A DNA stretch of 64,000 nucleotides from Aureimonas glaciei (GTDB lineage: Bacteria > Pseudomonadota > Alphaproteobacteria > Rhizobiales > Rhizobiaceae): NCBI RefSeq assembly GCF_014643375.1, contig NZ_BMJJ01000001.1, positions 434,001 through 498,000 on the forward strand, in the 5' to 3' direction. Numbering within the stretch: position 1 is the first letter of the stretch; each line of letters starts with the position of its first letter. This document shows, one piece after another, positions 1 to 13,799 of the stretch. The notes under the pieces are model-generated. The model ran no database searches. It was not told the origin of the DNA and saw nothing but the letters and a program-made list of their open reading frames with translations. The translations under genes and the position numbers were made by a program.

Positions 1-568
1 GCCGCGCCCGCCGCGCGCCCTGCTTCTGCGGGGTGAAGCCGGCAAAGAAGAAGGCATCGGACGGCAGGCCGGAGGCCAGAAGCGCCGCCATCACCGCCGA
101 GGCCCCGGGAATCGGGATCACCGGGATACCGGCCTCGATCGCCTGGCCGACGAGCCGGAAGCCGGGATCGGAGACGAGCGGCGTGCCGGCGTCGGAGACC
201 AGCGCGACACTTTTTCCGGCGACGAGTTCGGCGAGAAGGCCCGCGCCCGATTCCTCGGCATTGTGCTCGTGATAGGGCGTCATCCGCCGCTTGATGCCGT
301 AGCGCGACAAAAGCGTCGCGGTGACGCGCGTGTCCTCACAGGCGAGCCGGTCGGCGCCCCCGATCACTTCCAGCGCCCGCAGCGTGATGTCGGAGAGATG
401 GCCGATGGGCGTCGCCACGAGATAGAGCGCGGGCTCCGGCCGGTGCCCGGAAAATTCGCGGTCGCGGACGCGAAAGCCGAGGCTGGCATCGCCGCCCGCG
501 GGGATCGCGTCGATCTCGGGCCTGTCGGGAATTTCCGCCGGGTCGGCGTCGTCAGAAATGTCGCTCAT
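1..568 (-). CDS. rsmI: 16S rRNA (cytidine-2'-O)-methyltransferase RsmI, N-terminal part
   Basis: RsmI 2'-O-methylates C1402 of 16S rRNA with SAM. About 189 codons are visible and the C-terminus runs off the left edge. The family motifs occur in order after a loose acidic N-terminus of about 45 residues: LVATPIGHLSDITLRAL, the ACEDTR block, ALVSDAGTPLVSDPG and PIPGASAVMAALLASG. The start is the ATG at 568, 9 bases past the hemW stop on the same strand, so it probably belongs to the rph-rdgB-hemW-rsmI transcript. The tetrapyrrole-methylase-like fold is shared with Cob methyltransferases, but these motifs are specific to RsmI. Confidence 0.9.
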   Translation of the reverse strand, partial: MSDISDDADPAEIPDRPEIDAIPAGGDASLGFRVRDREFSGHRPEPALYLVATPIGHLSDITLRALEVIGGADRLACEDTRVTATLLSRYGIKRRMTPYHEHNAEESGAGLLAELVAGKSVALVSDAGTPLVSDPGFRLVGQAIEAGIPVIPIPGASAVMAALLASGLPSDAFFFAGFTPQKQGARRAR

Positions 569-576
569 GCCCTGTT

Positions 577-1794
577 CTAGCAGAGATCGGCGACGACGGC
601 GTCCAGCACCAGCATGCCGGCGGGCGTGGCGCGAAGGCGATCGGGGCCGAGGCGCTCGACCATGCCGTGCGCCTTCAGATCGGCCTCGCTGACCGGGTCG
701 ATGTCGCGGCCGGTGAGCCGGCGCCAGCGGGCGAGGTCGATGCCCTCGCTGAGGCGCAGCCCCATCAGCAGCAGCTCGTCCGCTTCCTCGGATGGCGACA
801 GCGTGTCGTCGGTGACGATGCCGTGGTCCCAGTCCTCGACCATTTTCAGCCAGGTTTCGGGATGGCGCTCGGTGGCGATCGCCTGGCGCCCGTCCGGGCC
901 CATCAGCCGCCCATGCGCGCCTGGGCCGACGCCGGCATAGAGGCCGTAGCGCCAGTAGGTGAGGTTGTGGCGCGATTCCGCACCCGGCACCGCATGGTTG
1001 GAAATCTCGTAGGCCGGCAGTCCGCGCGCGGCGGTCAAAGTCTGCGTCGCTTCGTAGAGCGCGGCCGACAGCTCGCCGTCCGGCACCGGCAGCTTGCCGG
1101 CCTTGCGCAGGGCGTAGAAGGGCGTGCCCTCCTCGATGGTCAGCTGGTAGAGCGACAGATGGTCGGCGGCCATGTCGATCGCCTGGGTCAGCTCGGTCTC
1201 CCAGGCCTCGACGGTCTGGCCGGGACGGGCGTAAATCAGGTCGAAGGACAGGCGCGGAAAGATCTCGCGGGCAAGGCCAATCGCCTGTTTCGCCTGGTCG
1301 ACATTGTGCAGCCGGCCGAGGAATTTGAGGTCCCGGTCGTTCAGCGCCTGGACGCCGAGCGAGACGCGGTTGACGCCGGCGGCGCGATAGCCTCGGAAAC
1401 GCTCGGCCTCGACGCTGGACGGATTGGCCTCCAGCGTGATCTCGGCATTCGCGTCGACCGTCCAGGCGGCGGCGATCGCGTCGAGGATGGCGCCGACGGT
1501 GCGCGGCTGCATCAGCGAGGGCGTGCCGCCGCCGAGGAAGATCGAGGTCACCCGTTCGCCGGGCGAGCGCTTCGCCATCTCCGCGATCTCGCGCGTAAAC
1601 GCCGCGGCATAGCGTTCCTGGTCGATCGCCTGGTGGCGGACATGGCTGTTGAAGTCGCAGTACGGACATTTGGCCGCGCAGAACGGCCAGTGCACGTAGA
1701 CGCCGAAACCCGGCTCGCGCGCCACGGGCGGAAAGCTGCGGACCGTCGCGGTCGGGGCAGCAAGGGCCGGCGGCGGGGCGGGAAACTCGGTCAT
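577..1794 (-). CDS. hemW: Radical SAM heme chaperone HemW
   Basis: 405 residues, the usual length. After a proline/alanine-rich start comes GVYVHWPFCAAKCPYCDF with the CxxxCxxC ligands (C39, C43, C46) that hold the radical-SAM [4Fe-4S] cluster, then the FLGGGTPSLM and EANPSS SAM-binding strands and the SLGVQALND segment. The extra cysteine right after CxxxCxxC that marks true oxygen-independent coproporphyrinogen oxidase (HemN) is absent here (CPYCDF), which favours HemW, a heme-transfer protein. The ATG at 1794 is 7 bases from the rdgB stop, consistent with an rph-rdgB-hemW-rsmI operon. Annotation as HemN would be the main misassignment to avoid. Confidence 0.9.
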   Translation of the reverse strand: MTEFPAPPPALAAPTATVRSFPPVAREPGFGVYVHWPFCAAKCPYCDFNSHVRHQAIDQERYAAAFTREIAEMAKRSPGERVTSIFLGGGTPSLMQPRTVGAILDAIAAAWTVDANAEITLEANPSSVEAERFRGYRAAGVNRVSLGVQALNDRDLKFLGRLHNVDQAKQAIGLAREIFPRLSFDLIYARPGQTVEAWETELTQAIDMAADHLSLYQLTIEEGTPFYALRKAGKLPVPDGELSAALYEATQTLTAARGLPAYEISNHAVPGAESRHNLTYWRYGLYAGVGPGAHGRLMGPDGRQAIATERHPETWLKMVEDWDHGIVTDDTLSPSEEADELLLMGLRLSEGIDLARWRRLTGRDIDPVSEADLKAHGMVERLGPDRLRATPAGMLVLDAVVADLC

Positions 1795-1801
1795 CCCACG
1801 C

Positions 1802-2470
1802 TCATCCGGCCGGAAGAGCAGCAGGGCGAATTCCCTCGGGAAAGGCTTTGGTCACGAGCTTCTGCACCGAGCGGGCGCGGTGCGACAGCGGCCCCGGCGC
1901 GGTCCAGATCGAGCCATGCTTCTCCGCCGCGGTCATTTCGCCATAGGTGCGCGTCTCGCCGTCCGGCATGAACACAGGATCGTAGCCATAGGACATCTCG
2001 CCGTGCCGTCCCGGCCAGACCAGCGTGCCCCGGCGCTCGCCGAGATATTCCTGGGTGTGGCCGTCGGGCCAGGCGAGGCAGAGCAGCGAGACGAAGGTCG
2101 CGCCGCGCTGGTCGGAGCGGGTCGCGCCGGCCTGCTGCAGCTTCTCCTCGACGAGGCGCATGGCCATCGACCAGTCACGATTGGGACCGGCCCAGTCGGC
2201 CGTATAGACGCCGGGTTCCCCGCCCAGCGCATCGACGCAGAGGCCGGAATCGTCAGCGAGCGCCACCTCGCCGGCGGCCGTCGCCGAGGCCAGAGCCTTG
2301 ATGCGGGCGTTCTCGACGAAGGTCGTGCCGGTCTCCTCGGGCTCGGGCAGGCCGAGCTCGCCGGCGGTCACGAGTTCGATGGCAAGGCCCCCGAACAGGA
2401 AGTCGAGTTCGCGGATCTTGCCCTTGTTGTGGCTGGCGACGAGAAGCCTATTGCCGTCGATCCTGCGCAT
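1802..2470 (-). CDS. rdgB: dITP/XTP pyrophosphatase RdgB (HAM1 family)
   Basis: Hydrolyses dITP, ITP and XTP to monophosphates, removing deaminated purines from the nucleotide pool. 222 residues from the ATG at 2470. Motifs seen: SHNKGKIREL near the N-terminus (phosphate-binding SxNxxK), LADDSGLCVDAL with the metal-binding DDSG, and GYDPVFMPDG followed by the C-terminal SHR-containing helix. The open frame continues upstream into rph in another frame; MRRIDGNRLLVASHN is the first sensible start and matches family length. It starts 11 bases after the rph stop (2482), and its own stop is 7 bases before hemW, so the three genes look co-transcribed. Confidence 0.92.
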   Translation of the reverse strand: MRRIDGNRLLVASHNKGKIRELDFLFGGLAIELVTAGELGLPEPEETGTTFVENARIKALASATAAGEVALADDSGLCVDALGGEPGVYTADWAGPNRDWSMAMRLVEEKLQQAGATRSDQRGATFVSLLCLAWPDGHTQEYLGERRGTLVWPGRHGEMSYGYDPVFMPDGETRTYGEMTAAEKHGSIWTAPGPLSHRARSVQKLVTKAFPEGIRPAALPAG

Positions 2471-2481
2471 CTCAAAATCCC

Positions 2482-3198
2482 TCAGGCGATCGCCTGGCGC
2501 TGCAGTTCCACCAGCGTGCCGATGCCGCCCTTGGCGAGCGCGAGCAGGCTCGCCAGCTCCGCTTCGCTGAACGGCTCCTTCTCGGCGGTGCCCTGGATCT
2601 CGACGATGCCGCCGCGACCGGTCATGACGAAATTGGCGTCGGTGTCGGCCGCCGAATCCTCGAGATAATCGAGGTCGAGCACCGGCTCGCCCTTGTAGAT
2701 GCCGCAGGAGATCGCCGCGATGTGGTCCTTCAGGACCTTGGAACGCGTGACCATGCCGCGACCCTCCATCCAGGCGAGGCAGTCGTTGAGGGCGACGAAG
2801 GCGCCGGTGATGCCGGCCGTGCGGGTGCCGCCATCGGCCTGGATGACGTCGCAGTCGATGGTGATCTGGCGCTCGCCGAGCGCTTCGAGGTCGACGACGG
2901 CGCGCATCGAGCGGCCGATCAGCCGCTGGATCTCCTGCGTGCGGCCGGACTGCTTGCCGCTCGAGGCCTCGCGCCGCATGCGGTCGCCGGTGGCGCGCGG
3001 CAGCATGCCGTATTCGGCCGTCACCCAGCCCTTGCCGGAATTCTTCAGGAAGGGCGGCACGCGCTCCTCGAGGCTGGCCATGCACAGGACGTGCGTGTTG
3101 CCGAACTTGACGAGGCACGAGCCTTCCGCGTGAAGCGAGACGCCGCGTTCGAGCGAGACGGCGCGCAATTCGTCATTGGCGCGTTTGGAAGGCCGCAT
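2482..3198 (-). CDS. rph: Ribonuclease PH
   Basis: Phosphorolytic 3'-5' exoribonuclease that trims tRNA 3' ends. 238 residues, the family norm. It starts [12 protein letters not shown] and carries [14 protein letters not shown], the [15 protein letters not shown] arginine-rich phosphate-binding segment, [14 protein letters not shown] and the conserved C-terminal ELxxLLxLAxxGI helix. It is the first gene of a leftward operon with rdgB, hemW and rsmI, and is divergent from hrcA. Rph-hrcA divergence is common in Rhizobiales (recalled knowledge). The 240-base gap to hrcA holds the promoters for both directions. Confidence 0.95.
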   Translation of the reverse strand: MRPSKRANDELRAVSLERGVSLHAEGSCLVKFGNTHVLCMASLEERVPPFLKNSGKGWVTAEYGMLPRATGDRMRREASSGKQSGRTQEIQRLIGRSMRAVVDLEALGERQITIDCDVIQADGGTRTAGITGAFVALNDCLAWMEGRGMVTRSKVLKDHIAAISCGIYKGEPVLDLDYLEDSAADTDANFVMTGRGGIVEIQGTAEKEPFSEAELASLLALAKGGIGTLVELQRQAIA

Positions 3199-3383
3199 GG
3201 TTCAGATCCTGTCGTCGATATGCCGTGTGGGCGCTTGGCTCGTGCGATTCCCATCGAACCGGCCTTTAACCACGCCGGAGGGGGTGGCGCAAAATAATTC
3301 CGGCAACAGGATCCTGAAAGCGGGTGACGGCCCCTCCCGCTTGGGGCCGCCGCACGGCGACGCCGGCTTTCCGCATCGTCGGC

Positions 3384-3411
3384 CTTGGACAGTTTCTTCA
3401 ACCCCCGTATA
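3384..3411 (+). promoter_or_regulatory. Probable RpoH (sigma-32 type) promoter of hrcA-grpE
   Basis: CTTGGAC at 3384-3390, then 11 bases, then CCCCCGTATA at 3402-3411. This matches the known heat-shock sigma pattern (CTTGAAA, 11-16 bases, CCCCATnTA) in box content and spacing. Transcription would start near 3418-3422, so the ATG at 3422 would be almost leaderless and the start at 3440 is preferred. No CIRCE inverted repeat (TTAGCACTC-N9-GAGTGCTAA) was found here, so HrcA autoregulation is not evident from this region. Confidence 0.6.
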
Positions 3412-3439
3412 GTGATGGGCGATGTTGAGAGAACGACCG

Positions 3440-4540
3440 ATGAACGAGTTCAGACTTCCCGCACCGGATTTCCCCGCGATGCTGGACGAGCGGTCGCGGC
3501 ACATCTTTCGCCTGATCGTCGAATCCTATCTCGACCTCGGCGAACCCGTCGGCTCGCGCGCTTTGTCGAAGCTGCTGACGACGGCCCTGTCGCCGGCCTC
3601 GGTGCGCAACGTGATGAGCGATCTGGAGACGCTCGGCCTCATCTACTCGCCCCATGTCAGCGCTGGCCGCATGCCGACCGAACTCGGCCTGCGCTTCTTC
3701 GTCGACGCCTTTCTCGAGGTCGGCGACCTGCCGCAGGGCGAGCGCGAGGCGATCGAGGAAAAGGTCAAGGCGACCGGCGACCTCCGGCCCTTCGACTCGC
3801 TCCTTACCGAGGCGAGCCAGCTGTTGTCGGGCCTGTCGCGCGGCGCCGGCCTGGTTCTGACGGCCAAGGCCGACATGCGGCTGAAGCACATCGAGTTCAT
3901 CCGCCTGGAGGCGACGAAGGCGCTGGCCGTCCTCGTCGGCGAGAACGGCGACGTCGAGAACCGCGTCATCGACCTGCCCTCGGGCGTCACTGCCGCGCAG
4001 ATCGTCGAAGCCTCGAACTTTCTCAACGCCCATGTCGTCGGCCGCACCCTCGGCGAGGCGCGCGACCGGGTGCAGGCGCTGAAGGACGAGGCGGCGACGG
4101 CGCTCGACATCCTCAGCCAGGGCCTGGTGGAAAAGGGCCTCGCGGTCTGGTCGGGCGCCGCCGCCGGCCAGCCGGCGCGCCTCATCGTGCGCGGCCGCGC
4201 CAATCTCCTCGAAAACGTCACGGCGTCGGACGACCTCGAACGGCTGCGGCTCCTGTTCGACGAGCTGGAGACCAAGAGCGGCATCATCGAACTCTTGGAT
4301 CTCGCCGAAACCGGCAATGGCGTCCGAATCTTCATCGGCTCGGAGAACAAGCTGTTCTCGCTGTCGGGCTCCTCGCTCGTCGTCGCGCCCTACAGCGACG
4401 GCGAGCAGAAGATCATCGGCGCCGTCGGGGTGATCGGACCGACGCGGCTGAACTATCGCCGCATCGTGCCGATGGTCGACTACACCGCCCGCCTCGTCTC
4501 GCGTCTCCTGGCCCAAGGCGCCGCGGCGCGGCGCTCGTGA
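3440..4540 (+). CDS. hrcA: Heat-inducible transcription repressor HrcA
   Basis: HrcA binds CIRCE operators, classically upstream of groESL, and represses heat-shock genes with GroEL as co-factor. From the ATG at 3440 the protein has 366 residues. An N-terminal winged helix reads [20 protein letters not shown] with [12 protein letters not shown], then [17 protein letters not shown] and the [16 protein letters not shown] signature. The HrcA-specific dimer/GAF-like region follows, ending in [17 protein letters not shown]. The ATG at 3422 would add six residues but sits at the predicted transcription start; GAGAG at 3427-3431 is well placed for 3440. grpE lies 184 bases downstream on the same strand, the usual hrcA-grpE pair. 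Confidence 0.93.
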   Translation: MNEFRLPAPDFPAMLDERSRHIFRLIVESYLDLGEPVGSRALSKLLTTALSPASVRNVMSDLETLGLIYSPHVSAGRMPTELGLRFFVDAFLEVGDLPQGEREAIEEKVKATGDLRPFDSLLTEASQLLSGLSRGAGLVLTAKADMRLKHIEFIRLEATKALAVLVGENGDVENRVIDLPSGVTAAQIVEASNFLNAHVVGRTLGEARDRVQALKDEAATALDILSQGLVEKGLAVWSGAAAGQPARLIVRGRANLLENVTASDDLERLRLLFDELETKSGIIELLDLAETGNGVRIFIGSENKLFSLSGSSLVVAPYSDGEQKIIGAVGVIGPTRLNYRRIVPMVDYTARLVSRLLAQGAAARRS

Positions 4541-4724
4541 CCTGATCCGGCACCCGGGGAGGGCCCGCGACAGCGCGGCGCGGCCCGATGGAATCGCCGC
4601 AAGCCTTGATTTTCCGCTCGCCGCATTCGATATCCGCGGCACAGCACATGCAACGATCCCTTCACTCCCGATCCTCTGACGAGCATCGGCGGAAGGGGTG
4701 CGAAACGCGAGGACCTTGAGCATC

Positions 4725-5396
4725 ATGACGAGCGACACCGAAGACCGCGGCAACGAGACCGATTTCGACCCGGCGACGGAGGCCGCATCGCAAGGCGCCC
4801 GCGAGCGCTCGCCGTTCGACCGCCCGGACTATTCCGAGGACGAGGCCGAAGCGTTCATCGCCAGCGTCGCGGCCGAGCGGATCGAGGGCCTCGAGAGCGA
4901 GAACGCCGATCTCAAGGACCGCATGCTGCGGCTCGCCGCCGATATGGAGAATCTGCGCCGGCGCACCGAGCGCGAGGTCAAGGACGCGCGCACCTACGCC
5001 GTCACCGGCTTTGCCCGCGAGATGCTGTCGGTCATGGACAATCTGCGCCGCACCATCGCCGCCGTGCCCGAGGGCGCCCGCGAGGGCGGCGAGACCGGCC
5101 TCGGCACGCTGCTCGACGGCGTCGAGCTGACCGAGCGGGGCATGCTGGCGACGCTGGAAAAATTCGGCGTCAAAAAGCTCGACCCCGAGGGCCAGCGCTT
5201 CGACCCGAATTTCCACCAGGCGATGTTCGAGGTTCCGAACGCGGAAGTGCCGAACAACACCGTCGTTCAGGTCGTGCAGGACGGCTATGCCATCGGCGAC
5301 CGCGTGCTGCGCCCGGCCATGGTCGGCGTCGCCAAGGGAGGCCCGAAAGTCGCGGCGGAGCCGAAGCCGGCCGACGAGACCGACGGCGCCGCCTGA
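4725..5396 (+). CDS. grpE: Nucleotide exchange factor GrpE
   Basis: GrpE releases ADP from DnaK in the Hsp70 cycle. 223 residues: an acidic disordered N-terminus (about residues 1-50), a long coiled-coil helix ([20 protein letters not shown], then [17 protein letters not shown]), and the beta-wing domain with the signature [12 protein letters not shown], followed by [20 protein letters not shown]. The ATG at 4725 is preferred over an upstream GTG at 4698 because GAGGACC precedes it and the N-terminus then reads as a usual GrpE. It follows hrcA and likely shares its heat-shock promoter. Downstream lies a 480-base repeat-filled gap before the convergent folD. Confidence 0.95.
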   Translation: MTSDTEDRGNETDFDPATEAASQGARERSPFDRPDYSEDEAEAFIASVAAERIEGLESENADLKDRMLRLAADMENLRRRTEREVKDARTYAVTGFAREMLSVMDNLRRTIAAVPEGAREGGETGLGTLLDGVELTERGMLATLEKFGVKKLDPEGQRFDPNFHQAMFEVPNAEVPNNTVVQVVQDGYAIGDRVLRPAMVGVAKGGPKVAAEPKPADETDGAA

Positions 5397-5474
5397 GGCC
5401 AGCCGCGCGGTTGAAGCAGGCGAACGCCCGCGCCGCTGCTGGAAGGCGCCCTGCGAAAGGTGCCGACCTCTGGC

Positions 5475-5852
5475 GATAGTCATTCTCGGGCTTGACCCGA
5501 GAACCCATGCCGTGACTGGGAAGCGGTAGTCCCTTAGCAGGATGGGAATGGACGGCATCCTGATCCGGAGCGGCGTTCGACCGCTTCGGCATGGGTCCTC
5601 GGGTCAAGCCCGAGGATGACTAATCTGAGACGGAGGTGCCGCTCCACTCTGAACTCGCATTGAGCAGCGGCGGCACCCTCCGAAAGGCGCCGCCCTGTGA
5701 CGATAGTCATTCTCGGGCTTGACCCGAGAACCCATGCCGTGACGGGGAAACCGATCGTCCCTCAGCAGGATGGGAATAGACGGGATCCTGATCCAGAGCG
5801 GCGTTCGACCGCTTCGGCATGGGTCCTCGGGTCAGAGCCCGAGGATGACGAT
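5475..5852. repeat. PAL-A locus 1: two direct copies of a paired-hairpin RIME-like element
   Basis: The grpE-folD gap (5397-5874) holds two near-identical units of about 147 bases (about 5475-5621 and 5702-5850). Each opens with stem TTCTCGGG, loop CTTGA, stem CCCGAGAA (5483-5503; 5710-5730). Each closes with the inverse hairpin TCCTCGGG-TCAAG-CCCGAGGA (5596-5616). The second unit's closing hairpin has the altered loop TCAGAG (5824-5845). Flanks AACCCATGCCG and CGGCATGGGT are inverted too, so each unit is a large imperfect palindrome. No ORF, transposase or spacer array is associated. It may also act as the 3' boundary for two convergent transcripts. Similar to the rhizobial RIME/BIME type (recalled). 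Confidence 0.85.
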
Positions 5853-5874
5853 CTGAGACGGGGGTGCAGCTCCC

Positions 5875-8878
<3,004 letters not shown>

Positions 8879-8946
8879 GCGCTTTTGCCCGGCAGACAGG
8901 ACGACCGCGGCGCTTGCCGATCCCGTCCGGGCCGGCGCAGACATTT

Positions 8947-8978
8947 CGACCGACCGCAGGCTTGCCGGCGGTCGGTCG
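8947..8978. terminator. Perfect 11-bp hairpin after the first chemoreceptor gene
   Basis: Arms CGACCGACCGC (8947-8957) and GCGGTCGGTCG (8968-8978) with a 10-base loop. There is no U-tract, so it would be a U-less or assisted terminator, or an mRNA 3' stabiliser. It lies 68 bases after the stop of the 600-residue receptor and about 170 bases before the second receptor. Confidence 0.45.
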
Positions 8979-9079
8979 ACGCGTTGCCGGCTCGCACCGC
9001 TGCGACGCCGGCCGCCGCGCGGTCGCCACGGCATGCGCTCCGGCCCGGGATCTTCCATTCATCAGCAAGAAAGCCTTAG

Positions 9080-11095
<2,016 letters not shown>

Positions 11096-11106
11096 GCCTC
11101 CCGGCG

Positions 11107-11131
11107 CCCCGTCCCCGTTCAGGGGACGGGG
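11107..11131 (+). terminator. Strong GC hairpin after the second chemoreceptor gene
   Basis: CCCCGTCCCC (11107-11116), loop GTTCA, GGGGACGGGG (11122-11131): a perfect 10-bp stem starting 11 bases after the stop codon. No T-run follows, so termination is inferred from position and stability only. The rest of the gap to 11330 shows nothing else I can name. Confidence 0.5.
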
Positions 11132-11330
11132 GCAACGATCTCCCGCCCGAGGGCGCCTGACGCCGCGGCGGAACGTGGCCCAAGCGGCCGGCCGCAGGGG
11201 CCGGCTGCCTAGCCGAACCCGCCCCCCGGCGCTGGCCGCCCGGCCGCCGCTTGCCGCCGACCCGTCTCCCGAACGATAGTGCGCCGCGTCAGGCGCCATC
11301 CGGCGCTGCCAGAACTTCGGGACACACGCC

Positions 11331-12110
11331 ATGAAACTCAAGGACAATGTCGCCGTCATCACCGGCGCCGGCTCGGGCATCGGCCGGGAGATCGCGCTGG
11401 AATTCTGCCGCGCGGGCGCGAAGGTCGCGATCTGCGACATCAACATGCAGGGCGCCCACGACACCGTCGCCGAGATCGAGGCGGCCGGGGGCTCCGCGAT
11501 CGCCATCGAGATGGACGTCACCGACGAGGCGGCGGTCAATGCCGGCGTCGACAAGGCGTTCGCCCGCTTCGGCCGCATCGACACCATGATCTCCAATGCC
11601 GGGGTCCAGATCGTCCATCCAATCGAGGACTTTCCCTATGCGGACTTCCGCAAAGTCATGGACATCCATGTCGGCGGCGGCTTTCTCCTCACCAAGGCCT
11701 GCGTCAAATACATGTATGCGCAGAAGTCCGGCGCCCTGATCTATATGGGGTCGGCCCACAGCCACGAGGCCTCGCCGCTGAAGAGCGCCTATGTCGCGGC
11801 CAAGCACGCCCTGCTCGGGCTCGGCCGCGTCATGGCCAAGGAGGGCGCCAAGCACGGCGTGCGGTCCAACGTGATCTGCCCCGGCTTCGTCAAGACGCCG
11901 CTGGTCGAGAAGCAGATTCCGGAACAAGCCCGCAGTCTCGGCATTTCCGAAGAAGAAGTCGTCGCTCGAATCATGCTGGGCGACACCGTCGACCAGGAAT
12001 TCACCACCATCAAGGACGTCGCCGACGTCGCCGTCTTCCTCGCCGGCTTCGGCTCCAACGCCCTGACCGGCCAGTCGATCCTCGTCAGCCACGGCTGGCA
12101 CATGGCGTAA
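11331..12110 (+). CDS. bdhA: D-3-hydroxybutyrate dehydrogenase (SDR family)
   Basis: NAD-dependent oxidation of D-3-hydroxybutyrate to acetoacetate, used in polyhydroxybutyrate breakdown. 259 residues with the classical SDR order: TGAGSGIG cofactor loop, NAG near residue 89-91, catalytic S141, Y154 and K158 in [21 protein letters not shown]. The bdhA-type signatures follow: [39 protein letters not shown], and the ending [16 protein letters not shown]. These tail motifs separate it from generic SDRs. A DUF3096-like micro-protein follows 22 bases later on the same strand. No PHB synthase is in this window. Confidence 0.88.
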   Translation: MKLKDNVAVITGAGSGIGREIALEFCRAGAKVAICDINMQGAHDTVAEIEAAGGSAIAIEMDVTDEAAVNAGVDKAFARFGRIDTMISNAGVQIVHPIEDFPYADFRKVMDIHVGGGFLLTKACVKYMYAQKSGALIYMGSAHSHEASPLKSAYVAAKHALLGLGRVMAKEGAKHGVRSNVICPGFVKTPLVEKQIPEQARSLGISEEEVVARIMLGDTVDQEFTTIKDVADVAVFLAGFGSNALTGQSILVSHGWHMA

Positions 12111-12132
12111 GCCTTCGCATCAGGAGAGTTTC

Positions 12133-12288
12133 ATGGAAATCATCACCATCCAGCCGGTCGTCGCGCTCATCGCCGGCGTCCTCATCCTCGTCATGCCCCG
12201 CCTCCTGAACATCATCGTGGCGATCTACCTCATCTTCATCGGCATCACGGGCCTTCTGGGAAGCGGCGCGCTCAACAATCTCGGCTGA
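12133..12288 (+). CDS. DUF3096-like micro-membrane protein
   Basis: 51 residues, almost entirely two hydrophobic helices: ITIQPVVALIAGVLILVMP and LLNIIVAIYLIFIGITGLLG. The pattern QPxxALIAGxLILxMPRLLNxIVAIYLIxIGxxGL is what I recall for DUF3096, whose function is unknown. AGGAG lies 7 bases before the ATG. The short gap to bdhA suggests co-transcription. It is too short for most gene finders and easily missed. Confidence 0.8.
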   Translation: MEIITIQPVVALIAGVLILVMPRLLNIIVAIYLIFIGITGLLGSGALNNLG

Positions 12289-12456
12289 CGCGGGGCTTTC
12301 CCCGCATCGCCATCCCGCTTTGGCTCCCGGCTTTCGCCTGATCCTTTCCGAGGGAAAACCGTTCAAGATCATGCCCGAGGCTTCGAAGGCCGAGACCCGG
12401 GACGGCGCCGCGTGTCTCGGCCGACGGCGCCGCGAGCGAGCGCAGGAAGGGACAGC

Positions 12457-13716
12457 ATGGCCACGACACGAATCGTCATTCTCGGCGGCGGGGCCGGCGG
12501 GCTCGAGCTCGCCTCGGCCCTGGCGCATCGCCCGGGCCTCGACGTCACGCTCGTCGACCGGGTCGGTGCCCATATCTGGAAGCCGCGCCTGCACGAGTTC
12601 GCCGCGGGAACTGTGACCTCGACGCTTTCGGAAATCAGCTTCTACATGCTGGCGCGGATGCGCGGGTTTCGCTTCGAGCAGGGAAGCGTCACCGGCATCG
12701 ACCGGGCCGCGCGGGAGGTGCGCCTGGCGCCCCCGGACGTTCCCGGCGCGGCCGGTTCGGAGCGCCGGATCGGCTACGATACCTGCGTCGTCGCCTTGGG
12801 CGGCATCACCGCCGACTTCGGCATTCCCGGGGTGCGCGAACATGCCGTCCGCCTCGATGCCAAGCTCGACGCCGACGGTTTTCGCGACCGGTTCGTCGCG
12901 CTCCTGATCAATGCCCGGCAGACGCGCGTGCCCGCCCATGTCGTCATCGTCGGCTCCGGGGCCACCGGGACGGAACTCGCCGCCCATCTGCGCCTGGCCG
13001 AGACGGCCTTTTTCGACCGCCCGGAGACAGCCGATCAGCCGCGACTGCTCGATCTCACGCTCCTGGAAGCGGCGCCGGAGGTCATGCCCGGCGCTGATGA
13101 AGAGCTGCGCGCGGGCGTCGTGCGGCGCCTTGCCGAACTGGACGTCACCGTCGTCACCAGCGCCCGGATCACCGCCGTCGAGCCGGACGCCGTTCGCGCC
13201 GCCTCCGGCGAGAGCTGGCGCGCCGATGTCACGGTCTGGGCCGCCGGCCTCGTCGGCCTCCCCGTGCTGGCGACGCTCGGCGATTTTGCCATCGACCGCA
13301 AGGGCCGCATCGTGGTCGACGCCTTCCTGCGCAGCACGGTCGACCCCACCGTCTATGTCCTCGGCGACGCCGCCAGCCTGACGCCGGAAGGGGCGCCGCA
13401 GCCGCTGCCGCCCACCGCGCAGATCGCCAGCCAGGAGGCGGCCTATCTCGCCAGGAGTCTCGCGGACCGCGCTGCCAAACCCTTCCGCTTCAAGGACAAG
13501 GGCAAGCTCGTCTCGCTGGGCGGGGCCGGCACCGTCGGGCTCGTCGGCATTTCCCGCAATGATTTCTTCGTCGACGGCCAGTTCGCCAAGGCCGCCTATC
13601 ACGCTCTGCAGCGCCGCCACCAATGGCAGGTGCTCGGAGCCTTGCGCGGCTCCGTCGCCATTCTGGCCGACGTGATCTCGCCGACAAGAGGCCCGGCGCT
13701 GAAGCTGCACGGCTGA
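12457..13716 (+). CDS. Type II NADH dehydrogenase-like FAD/NAD(P) oxidoreductase
   Basis: 419 residues with two dinucleotide folds: IVILGGGAGGLEL at the N-terminus for FAD, and VVIVGSGATGTELAAHL mid-protein for NAD(P)H. Further motifs are VDRVGAHIWKPRLHEFAAG, the VVALGGITADFGIPG strand and YVLGDAASL near the C-terminus, the usual layout of NDH-2 and related ferredoxin/quinone reductases. NDH-2 passes electrons from NADH to quinone without pumping protons. The start at 12457 has AGGAAGGGA just upstream. It is convergent with the molybdenum hydroxylase operon through a shared hairpin (13747-13776). Another flavin disulfide-reductase-like role is possible. Confidence 0.82.
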   Translation: MATTRIVILGGGAGGLELASALAHRPGLDVTLVDRVGAHIWKPRLHEFAAGTVTSTLSEISFYMLARMRGFRFEQGSVTGIDRAAREVRLAPPDVPGAAGSERRIGYDTCVVALGGITADFGIPGVREHAVRLDAKLDADGFRDRFVALLINARQTRVPAHVVIVGSGATGTELAAHLRLAETAFFDRPETADQPRLLDLTLLEAAPEVMPGADEELRAGVVRRLAELDVTVVTSARITAVEPDAVRAASGESWRADVTVWAAGLVGLPVLATLGDFAIDRKGRIVVDAFLRSTVDPTVYVLGDAASLTPEGAPQPLPPTAQIASQEAAYLARSLADRAAKPFRFKDKGKLVSLGGAGTVGLVGISRNDFFVDGQFAKAAYHALQRRHQWQVLGALRGSVAILADVISPTRGPALKLHG

Positions 13717-13746
13717 GGCAGAGCGGCCCGGCCCCATGGCAAAGAA

Positions 13747-13776
13747 AAGGGCGGCGAGGTTGCCCCCACCGCCCTT
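13747..13776. terminator. Bidirectional hairpin between convergent genes
   Basis: AAGGGCGG (13747-13754) pairs with CCGCCCTT (13769-13776) across a 14-base loop. A-rich sequence lies to the left (AAAGAA), giving a short U-run on the minus-strand transcript. It sits in the 83-base gap where the NDH-2-like gene and paoC converge, so it probably ends both. Confidence 0.6.
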
Positions 13777-13799
13777 CTCACTGATCCGATCGCCGCGTG

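Noticed and set aside
667-1971. 434-codon plus-strand ORF over hemW
   Set aside because: Antisense shadow in high-GC DNA; composition is arginine/glycine/aspartate-rich with no domain, while the opposite strand encodes clear HemW.
3199-3383. CIRCE element near hrcA
   Set aside because: No TTAGCACTC / GAGTGCTAA pair or close variant was found in the rph-hrcA gap.
5475-5852. Possible CRISPR array or tRNA cluster
   Set aside because: Only two long direct units with palindromic interior and one spacer; no regular short repeats, no cas gene, no cloverleaf.
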